In this document: positions 1 to 7,226 of the stretch, piece after piece
Layout: every line of letters begins with the position of its first letter
Position numbering within the stretch: the stretch's first letter is position 1
NCBI GenBank assembly: GCA_964468745.1
Contig: CAYXVY010000164.1
Coordinates: 1-15,215, forward strand
DNA: 15,215 nucleotides
Direction: 5' to 3'
Source of the DNA: JACPRB01 sp964468745
Lineage (GTDB): Bacteria > Planctomycetota > MHYJ01 > JACPRB01
Program-made: the position numbers and the translations under genes
The notes under the pieces: model-generated
The model's input: the letters and a program-made list of their open reading frames with translations, nothing else
Database searches by the model: none
What the model was told of the DNA's origin: nothing

Positions 1-372
1 CGCGGCAACCCTCTGCCGGAGCTGCGCAAACACTTCCGGCCGGAGTTCCTGAACCGGATCGACGAAACCGTCGTCTTCCGTTCGCTCAATGAGGACGACA
101 TCGCCAAGATCGTCGACATCCAGCTCCGGTTTCTCCAGCAGCGGCTCGCCGATCGCAAGATCGAGCTGCGCGTGACCGACAAGGCGAAGGATCTCCTGGC
201 GCGCGATGGCTACGACGCGGCGTTCGGCGCGAGGCCGCTCAAGCGGCTCATCCAGAAGAAGATCGAAAACCCTCTGGCGATGGAAATCTTGGCGGGCAAA
301 TTCAAGGAAGGCGACGTGGTTGAAGTGAAAATCGCAAAGACGGACGAGTTTTCCTTCGCCAAGCGCAGCTAG
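1..372 (+). CDS. clpB: ClpB-type AAA+ disaggregase, C-terminal end (5' end outside window)
   Basis: The frame is open from base 1 to the TAG at 370-372 and gives 123 residues. They match the end of the second AAA+ module and the C-terminal small domain (D2-small) of the ClpB/Hsp100 family. Visible hallmarks are FRPEFLNRID (sensor-1/arginine-finger region), VVF.SL, IV.IQL, the sensor-2 motif GYD..FGARPLKR, then IQ..IENPLA and IL.GKF.EGD. The full protein would be about 860 residues, so most of it lies upstream. ClpB is a cytosolic hexamer that extracts polypeptides from aggregates together with DnaK. ClpC is a less likely alternative, because the tail is short and the arrangement fits ClpB better. 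The gene converges on the next one, with 13 bp between their stop codons. A GTG at 172 opens a shorter frame but is internal. Confidence 0.92.
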   Translation, partial: RGNPLPELRKHFRPEFLNRIDETVVFRSLNEDDIAKIVDIQLRFLQQRLADRKIELRVTDKAKDLLARDGYDAAFGARPLKRLIQKKIENPLAMEILAGKFKEGDVVEVKIAKTDEFSFAKRS

Positions 373-385
373 TCGACCGCTGCCG

Positions 386-1291
386 CTACTCCTTCCGAGG
401 CCCGATGTACTCGGTGGCGACGACAATGTCGTCGAACATCACCGCGCTCTTCTTCCGCGGATCTTTGACCCCGTTCTGCTTCGGCGCGTTCTCGGTCATG
501 TAGTAAAGCAGCCAGACGCCGTTGACGTTGAGCGCCTCGTCCGTGCGCCAGCGGAAACCGCCCCACCGGCCCGCGCACTTGCCGTCGATCCAGAACGCCT
601 GCTCGCCGTCGTCCTTGCCGACGGTGTTGCATTTCACCGCGAACTCAACGCAGATCCACGTGTCGCGTTCGACCTGCACGGGCTTTTCCGGCGCGAAGCT
701 GTTGCCCCAGTACTTTCCGTCGCCCGACTTCTTCATCTCGCACCAGTAGCTGTAGAAGTTCCACGCTCCCGGCGCGGCGTGACGGCCCCAGTTGCCCCAC
801 GGCTCGATCCCCGTCGAGAAGCGCTTGTCGCCCGCCGGGCACTCGCCCGCCCCGCCCTGCGGCCACGCCGTGGCCGGGTTGTAGCCGCACATGTGGACGA
901 AGTGGTGCACGTACTCGTGGTCCTTCGGGAACTTCACGTAGAAGCGGAAGTGCAGCGTCTCGTGGCCGGGCTTGAGCATTTTCCAGAGATGCCCGCCCGA
1001 CTTCGTGCCGAGTTCCGCCGTGAACTTGATCGCCTTTGTGCCGCTGTGCGCATCCTCAACGAACTCCGGCTTGCCGGTCGTCTCCGTCCACTGCTTGAGG
1101 TCGCCTGACTCGAAGGTCTCCGCAAGCACGACTTGCGGGTCTTTCGCGATGTCCACGTCGCCGGGGTACTTCGCGGCGAGGCCGTCCCCCTCTTTCTCGA
1201 TGGCGAGCGGCTTTGTCGCGGGGTCCTGCAGCAACGGTTCGACTTCCCTCACCGCAGGCAGAACGAGTGCGAGTGCGAATACAAGTCTCAT
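386..1291 (-). CDS. exported concanavalin-like jelly-roll protein, possibly polysaccharide-lyase-like
   Basis: This 301-residue protein starts at the ATG complementary to 1289-1291. The N terminus (MRLVFALALVLPAV) is a short hydrophobic export signal. The body reads like a beta-sandwich carbohydrate-active or lectin-type protein. It has F.SGDL..W (50s-60s), SGTKAIKF, alternating strands such as HFRFYVKF, and an aromatic-rich centre (WPQGGAGECPAGD, then STGIEPWGNWGRH and FYSYWCEM). The end is FDDIVVATEYIG, common as the last strand of such folds. Six Cys (135, 151, 184, 214, 221, 239) suit a disulphide-bonded protein outside the cytoplasm. The family is uncertain: it recalls PL14/PL20-like lyases, but I cannot identify catalytic residues, so no activity is claimed. 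The start lies 6 bp from the start of the divergent M28 gene, so their promoters must overlap coding DNA. Confidence 0.8.
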   Translation of the reverse strand: MRLVFALALVLPAVREVEPLLQDPATKPLAIEKEGDGLAAKYPGDVDIAKDPQVVLAETFESGDLKQWTETTGKPEFVEDAHSGTKAIKFTAELGTKSGGHLWKMLKPGHETLHFRFYVKFPKDHEYVHHFVHMCGYNPATAWPQGGAGECPAGDKRFSTGIEPWGNWGRHAAPGAWNFYSYWCEMKKSGDGKYWGNSFAPEKPVQVERDTWICVEFAVKCNTVGKDDGEQAFWIDGKCAGRWGGFRWRTDEALNVNGVWLLYYMTENAPKQNGVKDPRKKSAVMFDDIVVATEYIGPRKE

Positions 1292-1297
1292 GCGGGC

Positions 1298-2665
1298 ATG
1301 CTACACTTCGCCGCCGTGAGGCTCCTCATACTGTCGCTGCTCTTCGCGGGATGCTCCGTGCAACAGAAACCGCATCGAACCGACGACGTCGCGAAGCAGA
1401 TCCATGCCGCCGCCACGGCCGATGATCACGCGTGGCGCACGCTCGCCCAGCTGTGCGACGAGATCGGCCATCGACTGAGCGGCTCCGAGTCGCTCGACAA
1501 GGCCATCGCGTGGGCGCAGAAGACGATGACTGCCGACGGTGCCGAGAACGTGCGCGCCGAGAAGGTGATGGTCCCGAAGTGGGTGCGCGGACGCGAGTCG
1601 TGCGAGATGACCGAACCGCGCCGTCATCCGATGCCGATGCTCGGTCTCGGCGGTTCCATCGCGACGCCCGCCGAGGGAATCACTGCGGAAGTCGTGGTCG
1701 CGCGAAGCAAGGACGACCTGCGCGACGCGAAAGGGAAGATCGTCGTCTGGAACTATCCGATGCCGAAGTTCGACCCCGTCAAAGGCGCACGCTACGGCGA
1801 GACGGTTGCGTATCGCGTCAACGGTGCTCAGTGGGCGTCCGAGAAGGGCGCCGTCGCGGCACTCGTCCGCAGTGTCACCGCGACGAGCTTCCAGTCGCCC
1901 CACACCGGCGGCATGCGGTACGGTGATGCCCCGAAAATTCCGACGGCTTCGATTACGATCGAAGACGCCGAGATGATCGCGCGTCTCGTCGAGCGCGGCA
2001 TCCGCGTCGTCGTGACGCTCAAGATGGAGGCGCGCGACGAGGGCTTGGTGCCGTCCGCGAATGTCATCGGTGAACTCGTCGGACGCGAGAAGCCCGATGA
2101 GGTCGTCGTCATCAGCGGCCACCTCGACTCGTGGGACCTGGGGCAAGGGGCGCAGGACGACGGATCGGGTTGCGTCGCCGCGATGGACGCGATCCGCGTG
2201 CTGCGGAAGCTCGGGCTTCGGCCACGGCGGACGATCCGCGTCGTGCTGTGGACGAACGAGGAAAATGGTCTCGGCGGCGCGCGACAGTACGTGAAGGACC
2301 ACGCGGCCGAGATGGCGAAGCACGTCGCGGCGATCGAGATGGACCACGGGTGCTTCAAGCCGCGCGCGTACAGCATCGATCATAAGGACAAGGCGGCGCT
2401 CGACCGCATGTCGGAGCGGCTGCGACCCCTGATCGCGCCGCTCGCGGTCATTCCCGGCGGCTCCGCTGCGGACGTGGGTCAGATGAAGGAGGCGGGCGTT
2501 CCGCTCCTGGGCTTCGAGGTCGAGAACTCCCGTTACTTTGATTACCACCACACGCACGCCGACACGATGGACAAGGTCGATCCGAAGGAGCTCGCGGAGT
2601 GCGTCGCTGTGATGGCGACGACAGCATACGCGCTGGCGGAAATGCCGGGGCGGCTCGACGATTAG
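1298..2665 (+). CDS. M28-family zinc peptidase, carboxypeptidase Q (PGCP)-like lipoprotein
   Basis: The protein has 455 residues from the ATG at 1298. A GTG at 1316 in the same frame would give 449. Both starts give a lipoprotein signal, with lipobox LLFAGC and Cys19 or Cys13, so the protein is probably anchored outside the cytoplasm. An apical PA-like domain (about 130-240) precedes and interrupts the catalytic M28 domain. The di-zinc motifs are present: GHLDSWD (H275), QDDGSG (D287/D288), the NEENG pair E321-E322 (general base and ligand), EMDHG (D349), and YHHTHADT (His 417-420). This is the order seen in plasma glutamate carboxypeptidase and related secreted dipeptidases, so hydrolysis of dipeptides or short peptides is expected. 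The open frame extends upstream to 1133, but that part runs over the opposite gene and lacks a signal peptide. No clear Shine-Dalgarno precedes either start. Confidence 0.9.
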   Translation: MLHFAAVRLLILSLLFAGCSVQQKPHRTDDVAKQIHAAATADDHAWRTLAQLCDEIGHRLSGSESLDKAIAWAQKTMTADGAENVRAEKVMVPKWVRGRESCEMTEPRRHPMPMLGLGGSIATPAEGITAEVVVARSKDDLRDAKGKIVVWNYPMPKFDPVKGARYGETVAYRVNGAQWASEKGAVAALVRSVTATSFQSPHTGGMRYGDAPKIPTASITIEDAEMIARLVERGIRVVVTLKMEARDEGLVPSANVIGELVGREKPDEVVVISGHLDSWDLGQGAQDDGSGCVAAMDAIRVLRKLGLRPRRTIRVVLWTNEENGLGGARQYVKDHAAEMAKHVAAIEMDHGCFKPRAYSIDHKDKAALDRMSERLRPLIAPLAVIPGGSAADVGQMKEAGVPLLGFEVENSRYFDYHHTHADTMDKVDPKELAECVAVMATTAYALAEMPGRLDD

Positions 2666-2677
2666 TCGCACGGGAAT

Positions 2678-2728
2678 CCCGGAATTGCGCGTGCAGGGGA
2701 TTGCCATGTCTCCAGGCGCAATTCCCGG
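2678..2728. terminator. inverted repeat between convergent genes, candidate two-way terminator
   Basis: Arms 2678-2690 (CCCGGAATTGCGC) and 2716-2728 pair at 12 of 13 positions around a 25-nt loop. The site lies in the 119-bp gap between the convergent ends of the M28 gene and the kinase gene, where a terminator for both strands is expected. There is no clear T-tract on either side, so a classical intrinsic terminator is not proven. A second small palindrome (CGGGAATCCCG, 2671-2681) overlaps the left arm. Confidence 0.4.
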
Positions 2729-2784
2729 CTCGCTCCGGGGGATAAAGCCCAGAGTCCAGAGGAGGAAGACGGCCGTCGACGGGT

Positions 2785-5619
2785 CTACTGTTTCAGCTGC
2801 TTGATCAGCGCGCGCACGGCGTCGGGGTTCGGATGGCCCCTCTTGATCGCCTCTTCCATGTCGGAGATCGCGTTCGCCCGGGAGGCCGTCGCGGCCGAAG
2901 CGTCGCCGAGCCGCTGGTGCGCGGACGCTTCACTCGCACGCAACGCTCCGCGGTTGTACCAGATCGTCGGGAAATCGGGCGCCAGGTCGAGCGCCCGGAC
3001 CAGGATGTCGATCCCCTCGCGCAGCGTCTTGAGCGCCTTCCTGGGGTCAGTCTGGAGTTGCGTATTGCCCACCCTCCCCAGGAGCGCCCCCTTGAGCTGG
3101 AGGCCGAACATGTGGTTCGGGTTGAGCTCGATCGCCTTGTCGAGATCGGTCCCGGCCTCGTCGAGCCGCCCCTTCGCCACGAGCAGCACGGCGCGGTTCA
3201 CGCGGGCAAAGTACGTGTCGGGCTTCGCCTCGATCGCCTCCGTGTAGAGCTTGATCGCGCGCTCGGGATCGGGGCCGGTGCCGCGGCCGCCCAGCAACGT
3301 CCCGCCGATCGCCAGCGCGATGAAGTTCTTCCGGTCGATCTGGAGCGCGACCTCGATGTCCGCCAGCGCCTCCTCGAGCTTGCCGTTGAACTCGAGGATG
3401 TAGGCCCGCATCGCCCGTGCCTCCGGGAAGTTCGTCCGCAGATCGATCGCCTTCGTGTACGCCTCCACCGCCTTCCGGTGTCCCTCGGCGGCCGTGGCAT
3501 GAGCGCGATGGTAGTTGTCGGTGGGCGCGCTGAAGAAGTAGGCGTCGCCGAGCAGTCTCCAAAGCTCCTCGTCGGTCTGACGCTTGGCCAGCGCGTTCAG
3601 GGCGATGGTGACCGCCACCTGCGCCTTGCCCTCGGTCAGGCTCAGCATCGCTTCCGCCGCGATCTGCTGTTCGACCGCGCCTGACTTCGCCGCCAGTGCG
3701 AAGTCCGCGGCGGCCTTCTCCTTGAGGTCGTTCGCGGCCTTGTTGTCCTTGAGATAGCCGCCCCCGCCGCAGTCGATGAACGCTTCCATGTATCGGCGCA
3801 TCCGGGTGCGGCCGCGCTCCATGAGCGCCGGCACGTAATTGGTGTCGTGCTTCAGCACCTCGTCCCAGTCCTTCTCGGCCTTCGCCCACTCGAGCCGGTA
3901 CTGGTGCGCACGGCCGCGGTAGAAGTAGGCGTCGGCCAGGTCGGGCGCGAGCGCGATCGCCGCGTCAAATCGCTCGATCGCCGTCACCGCCTTCGCGCGG
4001 CTCTCCGCGAGGTCGGCCCGCGGCCGGTAGAGGTCCTTCATCGCCTCGTCGAGCACTTCCTTGCCGCGTGAGAGTTCCGGCATCGCCTGCTGGCGCCGCT
4101 GTGCCGCCTCGTCGGCCGCCCGCTTCTGCTTTTCTGCTTCCTGTTTCTGCTTGTCTGCATCCTGCTTCTGCTTGTCGGCCTCCCGCTGCCGGCGCTCCCT
4201 CTCTTCCTTCTCCTTCTCCAGCTTCGCCGTCTCGGCGGCGAGCCCGTCGGCGCATTTCTTGATCCGCGAACGGGCGCGTTCGTTCTGGTCGTCGATCGCG
4301 AGCACTTCCTTGTAGAGAGCGCGCGCTCCCTCGAACTGCCTCTTATCGAACATCGCATCGGCCCGCTGGAGCGTCTCGTCCACCTGCGGCGCCTGTCCCC
4401 CCGAGCCGAGGATGAACATGAGCGCCGCGACCGCCGCGAGCAACGCGCCCCCGATGAGCGGCAGCAGTGCGCGGTTGCGCTTGAGCCCCCTCACGAGCTT
4501 CGTCGCCACCGTCGGCGGCTGCGCGTGGATCGCCTCGCCGCTGATGAAGCGGCCGAGTTCGTCCGCCAGCACCTGCGCCGTGGGGTAGCGGAGCTTCGGG
4601 TCCTTCTCCATGCACTTCAGGATGATCAGCTCGAGGTCGGAGGGCACGCCCTTGACCAGCGACGACGGCAGCGGCGCGTCCTTGTGCAGCAGCTGCATCA
4701 CCGTGTCGATCGGCGTCGCCCCCTTGAACGGCGGGCGGCCGGTGACGAGCTCGTAAAGCGTCGCGCCGAGCGAGTAGACGTCGCTCCGCGGCCCGAGGGG
4801 CTTCCCCTGCGCCTGCTCCGGGGCCATGTAGCTCGGAGTCCCCATCACCATGCCCTGCTGTGTGACGTCGCTCTTGCCCTTCGGCGACTTCGCGAGGCCG
4901 AAGTCGAGCACGTAGACATGGCCGTGCGTGTCGAGCATGATGTTTTGCGGCTTGATGTCGCGGTGGACCAGCTTCTGCGTGTGGGCGTACTCGATCGCCT
5001 CGGTCGCCGGCTTCAGGACCTCCGCCGCGCGCTTCGGCGACGTCTTCGCGGCCGCGAGCGTCTTGCCGTCGATGAACTGCATCGCGATGAAGTACTTTCC
5101 GTCCTGCTCGCCCATGTCGTAAATGGCCGCGATGTGCGGATGGGTGAGGCCGGCCGCTGTCTGGGCCTCGCGGAAGAAGCGCTTGATGTCGTCGGGCGAC
5201 GTGTCGGACTTCAGGATCTTCAGGGCAACGATGCGGTTGAGCCCCGAGTCCCACGACTTGAAGACCTGCCCCATGCCGCCGCGGCCGATCTCTTTGATGA
5301 GGGTGTATTTCCCGAGCTGCCGCTTGGGGTCCTTCGACGCCTTCTTCGCGTCCTCGGGCATCTCCTTGAACGAGACCGACTTGCCGGTGAGCGCGCCCGT
5401 CGGCGGCGTGTGGCCGGTCTGCTCGCGGATGACGTCCTCGACCGACGCGAGCGAAAGGTAGCCCTTGCGCATCAACAGGTCGCCGAGCCGCACCGGCTTG
5501 CCCTTCGGATCCTTGGACGAGGCCGCCTGGAGCGAGAGACACTCCCTCACCTGCTCCGGAGTGGCGTAGCCCTTCCGGATGACGATCTCGCCGAACGTAA
5601 CGTCGCTCATCTCACCCAT
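2785..5619 (-). CDS. membrane Ser/Thr protein kinase with N-terminal MshEN-like module and C-terminal TPR repeats
   Basis: A 944-residue Hanks-type kinase. Residues 9-67 hold two similar helical motifs, FGEIVIRKGYATPEQV and LGDLLMRKGYLSLASV, resembling the GspE/MshE N-terminal fold. The kinase domain (about 104-360) is complete: glycine loop GRGGMGQVF (112-120), ATP-binding K134, alpha-C E151, HRDIKPQN with catalytic D221, DFG with D239, and APE at 266-268. It should be active. A single membrane helix follows at about 385-405, then a charged coiled coil (about 460-510) with three tandem heptads (ADKQKQD, ADKQKQE, AEKQKRA), then TPR-like helical repeats (about 540-930). Kinase and TPR therefore lie on opposite sides of the membrane, with TPR as the likely external sensor or scaffold. 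A start at Met4 (5610) is possible. No target is evident from the neighbours. Confidence 0.95.
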   Translation of the reverse strand: MGEMSDVTFGEIVIRKGYATPEQVRECLSLQAASSKDPKGKPVRLGDLLMRKGYLSLASVEDVIREQTGHTPPTGALTGKSVSFKEMPEDAKKASKDPKRQLGKYTLIKEIGRGGMGQVFKSWDSGLNRIVALKILKSDTSPDDIKRFFREAQTAAGLTHPHIAAIYDMGEQDGKYFIAMQFIDGKTLAAAKTSPKRAAEVLKPATEAIEYAHTQKLVHRDIKPQNIMLDTHGHVYVLDFGLAKSPKGKSDVTQQGMVMGTPSYMAPEQAQGKPLGPRSDVYSLGATLYELVTGRPPFKGATPIDTVMQLLHKDAPLPSSLVKGVPSDLELIILKCMEKDPKLRYPTAQVLADELGRFISGEAIHAQPPTVATKLVRGLKRNRALLPLIGGALLAAVAALMFILGSGGQAPQVDETLQRADAMFDKRQFEGARALYKEVLAIDDQNERARSRIKKCADGLAAETAKLEKEKEERERRQREADKQKQDADKQKQEAEKQKRAADEAAQRRQQAMPELSRGKEVLDEAMKDLYRPRADLAESRAKAVTAIERFDAAIALAPDLADAYFYRGRAHQYRLEWAKAEKDWDEVLKHDTNYVPALMERGRTRMRRYMEAFIDCGGGGYLKDNKAANDLKEKAAADFALAAKSGAVEQQIAAEAMLSLTEGKAQVAVTIALNALAKRQTDEELWRLLGDAYFFSAPTDNYHRAHATAAEGHRKAVEAYTKAIDLRTNFPEARAMRAYILEFNGKLEEALADIEVALQIDRKNFIALAIGGTLLGGRGTGPDPERAIKLYTEAIEAKPDTYFARVNRAVLLVAKGRLDEAGTDLDKAIELNPNHMFGLQLKGALLGRVGNTQLQTDPRKALKTLREGIDILVRALDLAPDFPTIWYNRGALRASEASAHQRLGDASAATASRANAISDMEEAIKRGHPNPDAVRALIKQLKQ

Positions 5620-5695
5620 GGGATATACAGGAGAGCGGATCTAGAGCTTTTCGTTTGCCTGTTGTTTGGACGCATCGGGATCCGCTGAGCGCCTC

Positions 5696-5701
5696 ATTAT
5701 A
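5696..5701 (-). promoter_or_regulatory. candidate -10 box for the kinase gene
   Basis: Read on the minus strand, these bases are a perfect TATAAT in GC-rich DNA. They lie about 77 bp before the kinase start, giving a leader of about 70 nt. The best -35 candidate, TTCTCC 18 bp upstream, is weak. Inside the leader an 8-bp inverted repeat (5634-5641 with 5679-5686, AGCGGATC) could fold. The rest of the 181-bp gap (5620-5800) shows nothing else I can name. Confidence 0.4.
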
Positions 5702-5800
5702 GGCGGAGATGGCGCCACTGGAGAAACGCGGTGAAAACGCAGCCGACGGCAACCGAATACACAGGGGAACCAGCGGCGCTGCTTCCATTGATCCGCCTGT

Positions 5801-6451
5801 TCACGGCGAGCGGCGTGGCTTCGCGGTCGGACCCTGTGTGAAATAGCCGTCCACCCTCCGGCGATCGCGCTGCAAAAGAACGATGAGTCTCGCGTAAACG
5901 ACGCGATACGCCGCCACCCACTCGCTGCGCGTCACCTCCCCCGCGGACCGCGCCTCAGCGGCGACGGTGCGTGCCTTGCGAACCGCCACGATCGCCTTCT
6001 CAAGACGCGACCGGCTTTGTGACAGAAGCGGGAGGAATCGACGCAGGGCGCCGGCCTGTCCGTCCCGCACCAGCTGCAGTTCGATCAGGCTCGCCTTGGC
6101 GACACGTCGCGACGGCGTGATTTTGGAATGGGCGGTACGCCCCCCGGGGAAGTACCGGCGATACTGCGCACACCGCCGATTCAGCTCCACGTGAACCTGT
6201 ACCGCGTTTTCGAACCGGAAAACGGCGGAGGCGAGCGCCTCATCGGCGCGATTGCGGATGACGACGGCCTGCCGCAGCCGCCCCGCCTCCCCTTTCGTCC
6301 GAATCGCGGCATGCTCGAGGTCCCCCTGCGCGCATTCGAACGCGGACGCGAGGTGGCGGGTCTCAGGGTCCGCCGTCAAGCGCGCGATCAACGGTTCGCC
6401 GTAGAGGCGAAGCAGCGTCCTGGCGGAACGGCGCGCCTGGGGTGTGAACAT
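5801..6451 (-). CDS. unrecognised Ala/Arg-rich helical protein
   Basis: From the ATG at 6451 (MFTPQARRSARTLL) this frame gives 216 residues ending in TGA at 5801-5803. The composition (Ala, Arg, Leu, Glu with few Gly or Pro) and runs such as EALASAVFRFENAVQVHVEL and SRLEKAIVAVRKARTVAAEA predict mostly alpha-helix. I see no signal peptide, membrane helix, metal motif or known domain. The open frame extends to 6625, but the first 58 residues lie in the repeat field and look non-protein-like (Cys-rich, erratic). An AAGG sits 9 nt before the chosen ATG. The gene is followed after 181 bp by the kinase in the same direction and is divergent from the M64 peptidase. Its codon use is less GC-biased by eye than its neighbours, so transfer or a spurious frame cannot be excluded. 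Confidence 0.55.
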   Translation of the reverse strand: MFTPQARRSARTLLRLYGEPLIARLTADPETRHLASAFECAQGDLEHAAIRTKGEAGRLRQAVVIRNRADEALASAVFRFENAVQVHVELNRRCAQYRRYFPGGRTAHSKITPSRRVAKASLIELQLVRDGQAGALRRFLPLLSQSRSRLEKAIVAVRKARTVAAEARSAGEVTRSEWVAAYRVVYARLIVLLQRDRRRVDGYFTQGPTAKPRRSP

Positions 6452-7110
6452 GGTGAAGCGCCTTGGAACGGGAATGCGAAGATCGCACGGCTCCCGCGCC
6501 GTTGTCAAACATCGAGTGCACGACCGGGCACCGTCCGCACCCCGCTGACGATTTCTTACACATAGGAGGTACACCCAGCACGGATCGTTTTCGAAACAAA
6601 ACGCACCGCGTGCCTGCACGCACATCGCGCTTACGGTCCGGAAAGCGCTGCGACACTCCGCGCATACACCGTTGACGATTTGGAAAATGCAGGGGGGACA
6701 CCCATCTCACGGCGCTTTCGAGTGTTAACGGCCACTTCCGAATGAACGTCGAGGCACTTTCGGAACCAAATGCCCGCCGGGAAGCCTGGCACACGCCGTT
6801 TTTCAAGTCGTCGGCAGGCTATGCGCCCCATCCCGGAGCACTGACGATTTCGTAAGCGCGCCGTGCTTCTACTCAAACACCGCTTTTTGAATCGAAAACG
6901 ACTTTTGCGCCGGGGCACGCACCCCTGGATATTTCGAAAATGCCCCGTGAGTCGAGCCGCGACGCGCCGACAAATCCGTCAGCGCCCTTTGCGTCGGGGC
7001 ATACACCTGTGACGAAATCGAAAGCGTCGTGCGACTCGTTCGGAAAGTCCCGTTAACATTCCGGGTCTGCTCCGGCGCATGATCGAGCCTCCGCTCCCCG
7101 AACTATTTTG
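6440..7110. repeat. degenerate tandem repeat field, period about 42 bp, no convincing gene
   Basis: About 16 diverged units fill most of the 775-bp gap between two divergent genes. A unit reads roughly GGGGCAYACACC, a few bases, then TGACGATTTCGAAAATGC. Aligned by eye on the last base before the CGAAA-like segment, anchors fall at 6464, 6505, 6554, 6591, 6638, 6681, 6718, 6760, 6803, 6850, 6892, 6934, 6975, 7018, 7060 and 7109. Spacings are 37-49 with 41-43 commonest. Exact shared pieces include CTGACGATTT (6545-6554, 6841-6850), GCATACACC (6662-6670, 6999-7007) and GAAAATGC (6683-6690, 6936-6943). Short frames run on both strands, but indels and stops break them. The leftmost unit overlaps the start of the minus-strand gene. 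Bases 7111-7226 show only a ribosome binding site. Confidence 0.75.
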
Positions 7111-7214
7111 GCGACACTCGCAACGCCCGGCGATGTAATGAACTTCGACGGCCCGCGTGCGCGACGGTGTCGAATAGATGAAGAAACGCATCGGCGAATT
7201 GCAAATAGCTGGGT

Positions 7215-7220
7215 GGGAGG
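7215..7220 (+). promoter_or_regulatory. ribosome binding site of the M64 peptidase gene
   Basis: GGGAGG lies 6 nt before the ATG at 7227, an ideal Shine-Dalgarno spacing. It fixes the start chosen for the downstream peptidase. Confidence 0.75.
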
Positions 7221-7226
7221 TCGGTC

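Noticed and set aside
1133..1297. N-terminal extension of the M28 peptidase to 1133
   Set aside because: It would place residues before a good lipoprotein signal and runs antisense to the divergent gene.
1301..2707. 468-codon minus-strand frame opposite the M28 peptidase
   Set aside because: Arg/His/Asp-rich antisense shadow; the plus strand has complete M28 metal motifs.
4343..5542. Long minus-strand open frame (399 codons) inside the kinase gene, and a plus-strand one at 4525-5688
   Set aside because: Both are shadow frames of a clearly coding kinase in GC-rich DNA. Their translations are Arg/Ala/Gly/His-rich with no domain.
5697..5921. 74-codon minus-strand frame
   Set aside because: Overlaps the end of the 5801-6451 gene in another frame and has no supporting features.
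6363..6918. Minus-strand frames at 6363-6806 and 6631-6918 as genes
   Set aside because: They overlap in different frames, are Arg/Cys-rich, and merely translate the repeat field. No start signals support them.
6528..7060. CRISPR array
   Set aside because: Units are not exact, there are no clear unique spacers of constant length separated by identical repeats, and no cas genes are present.
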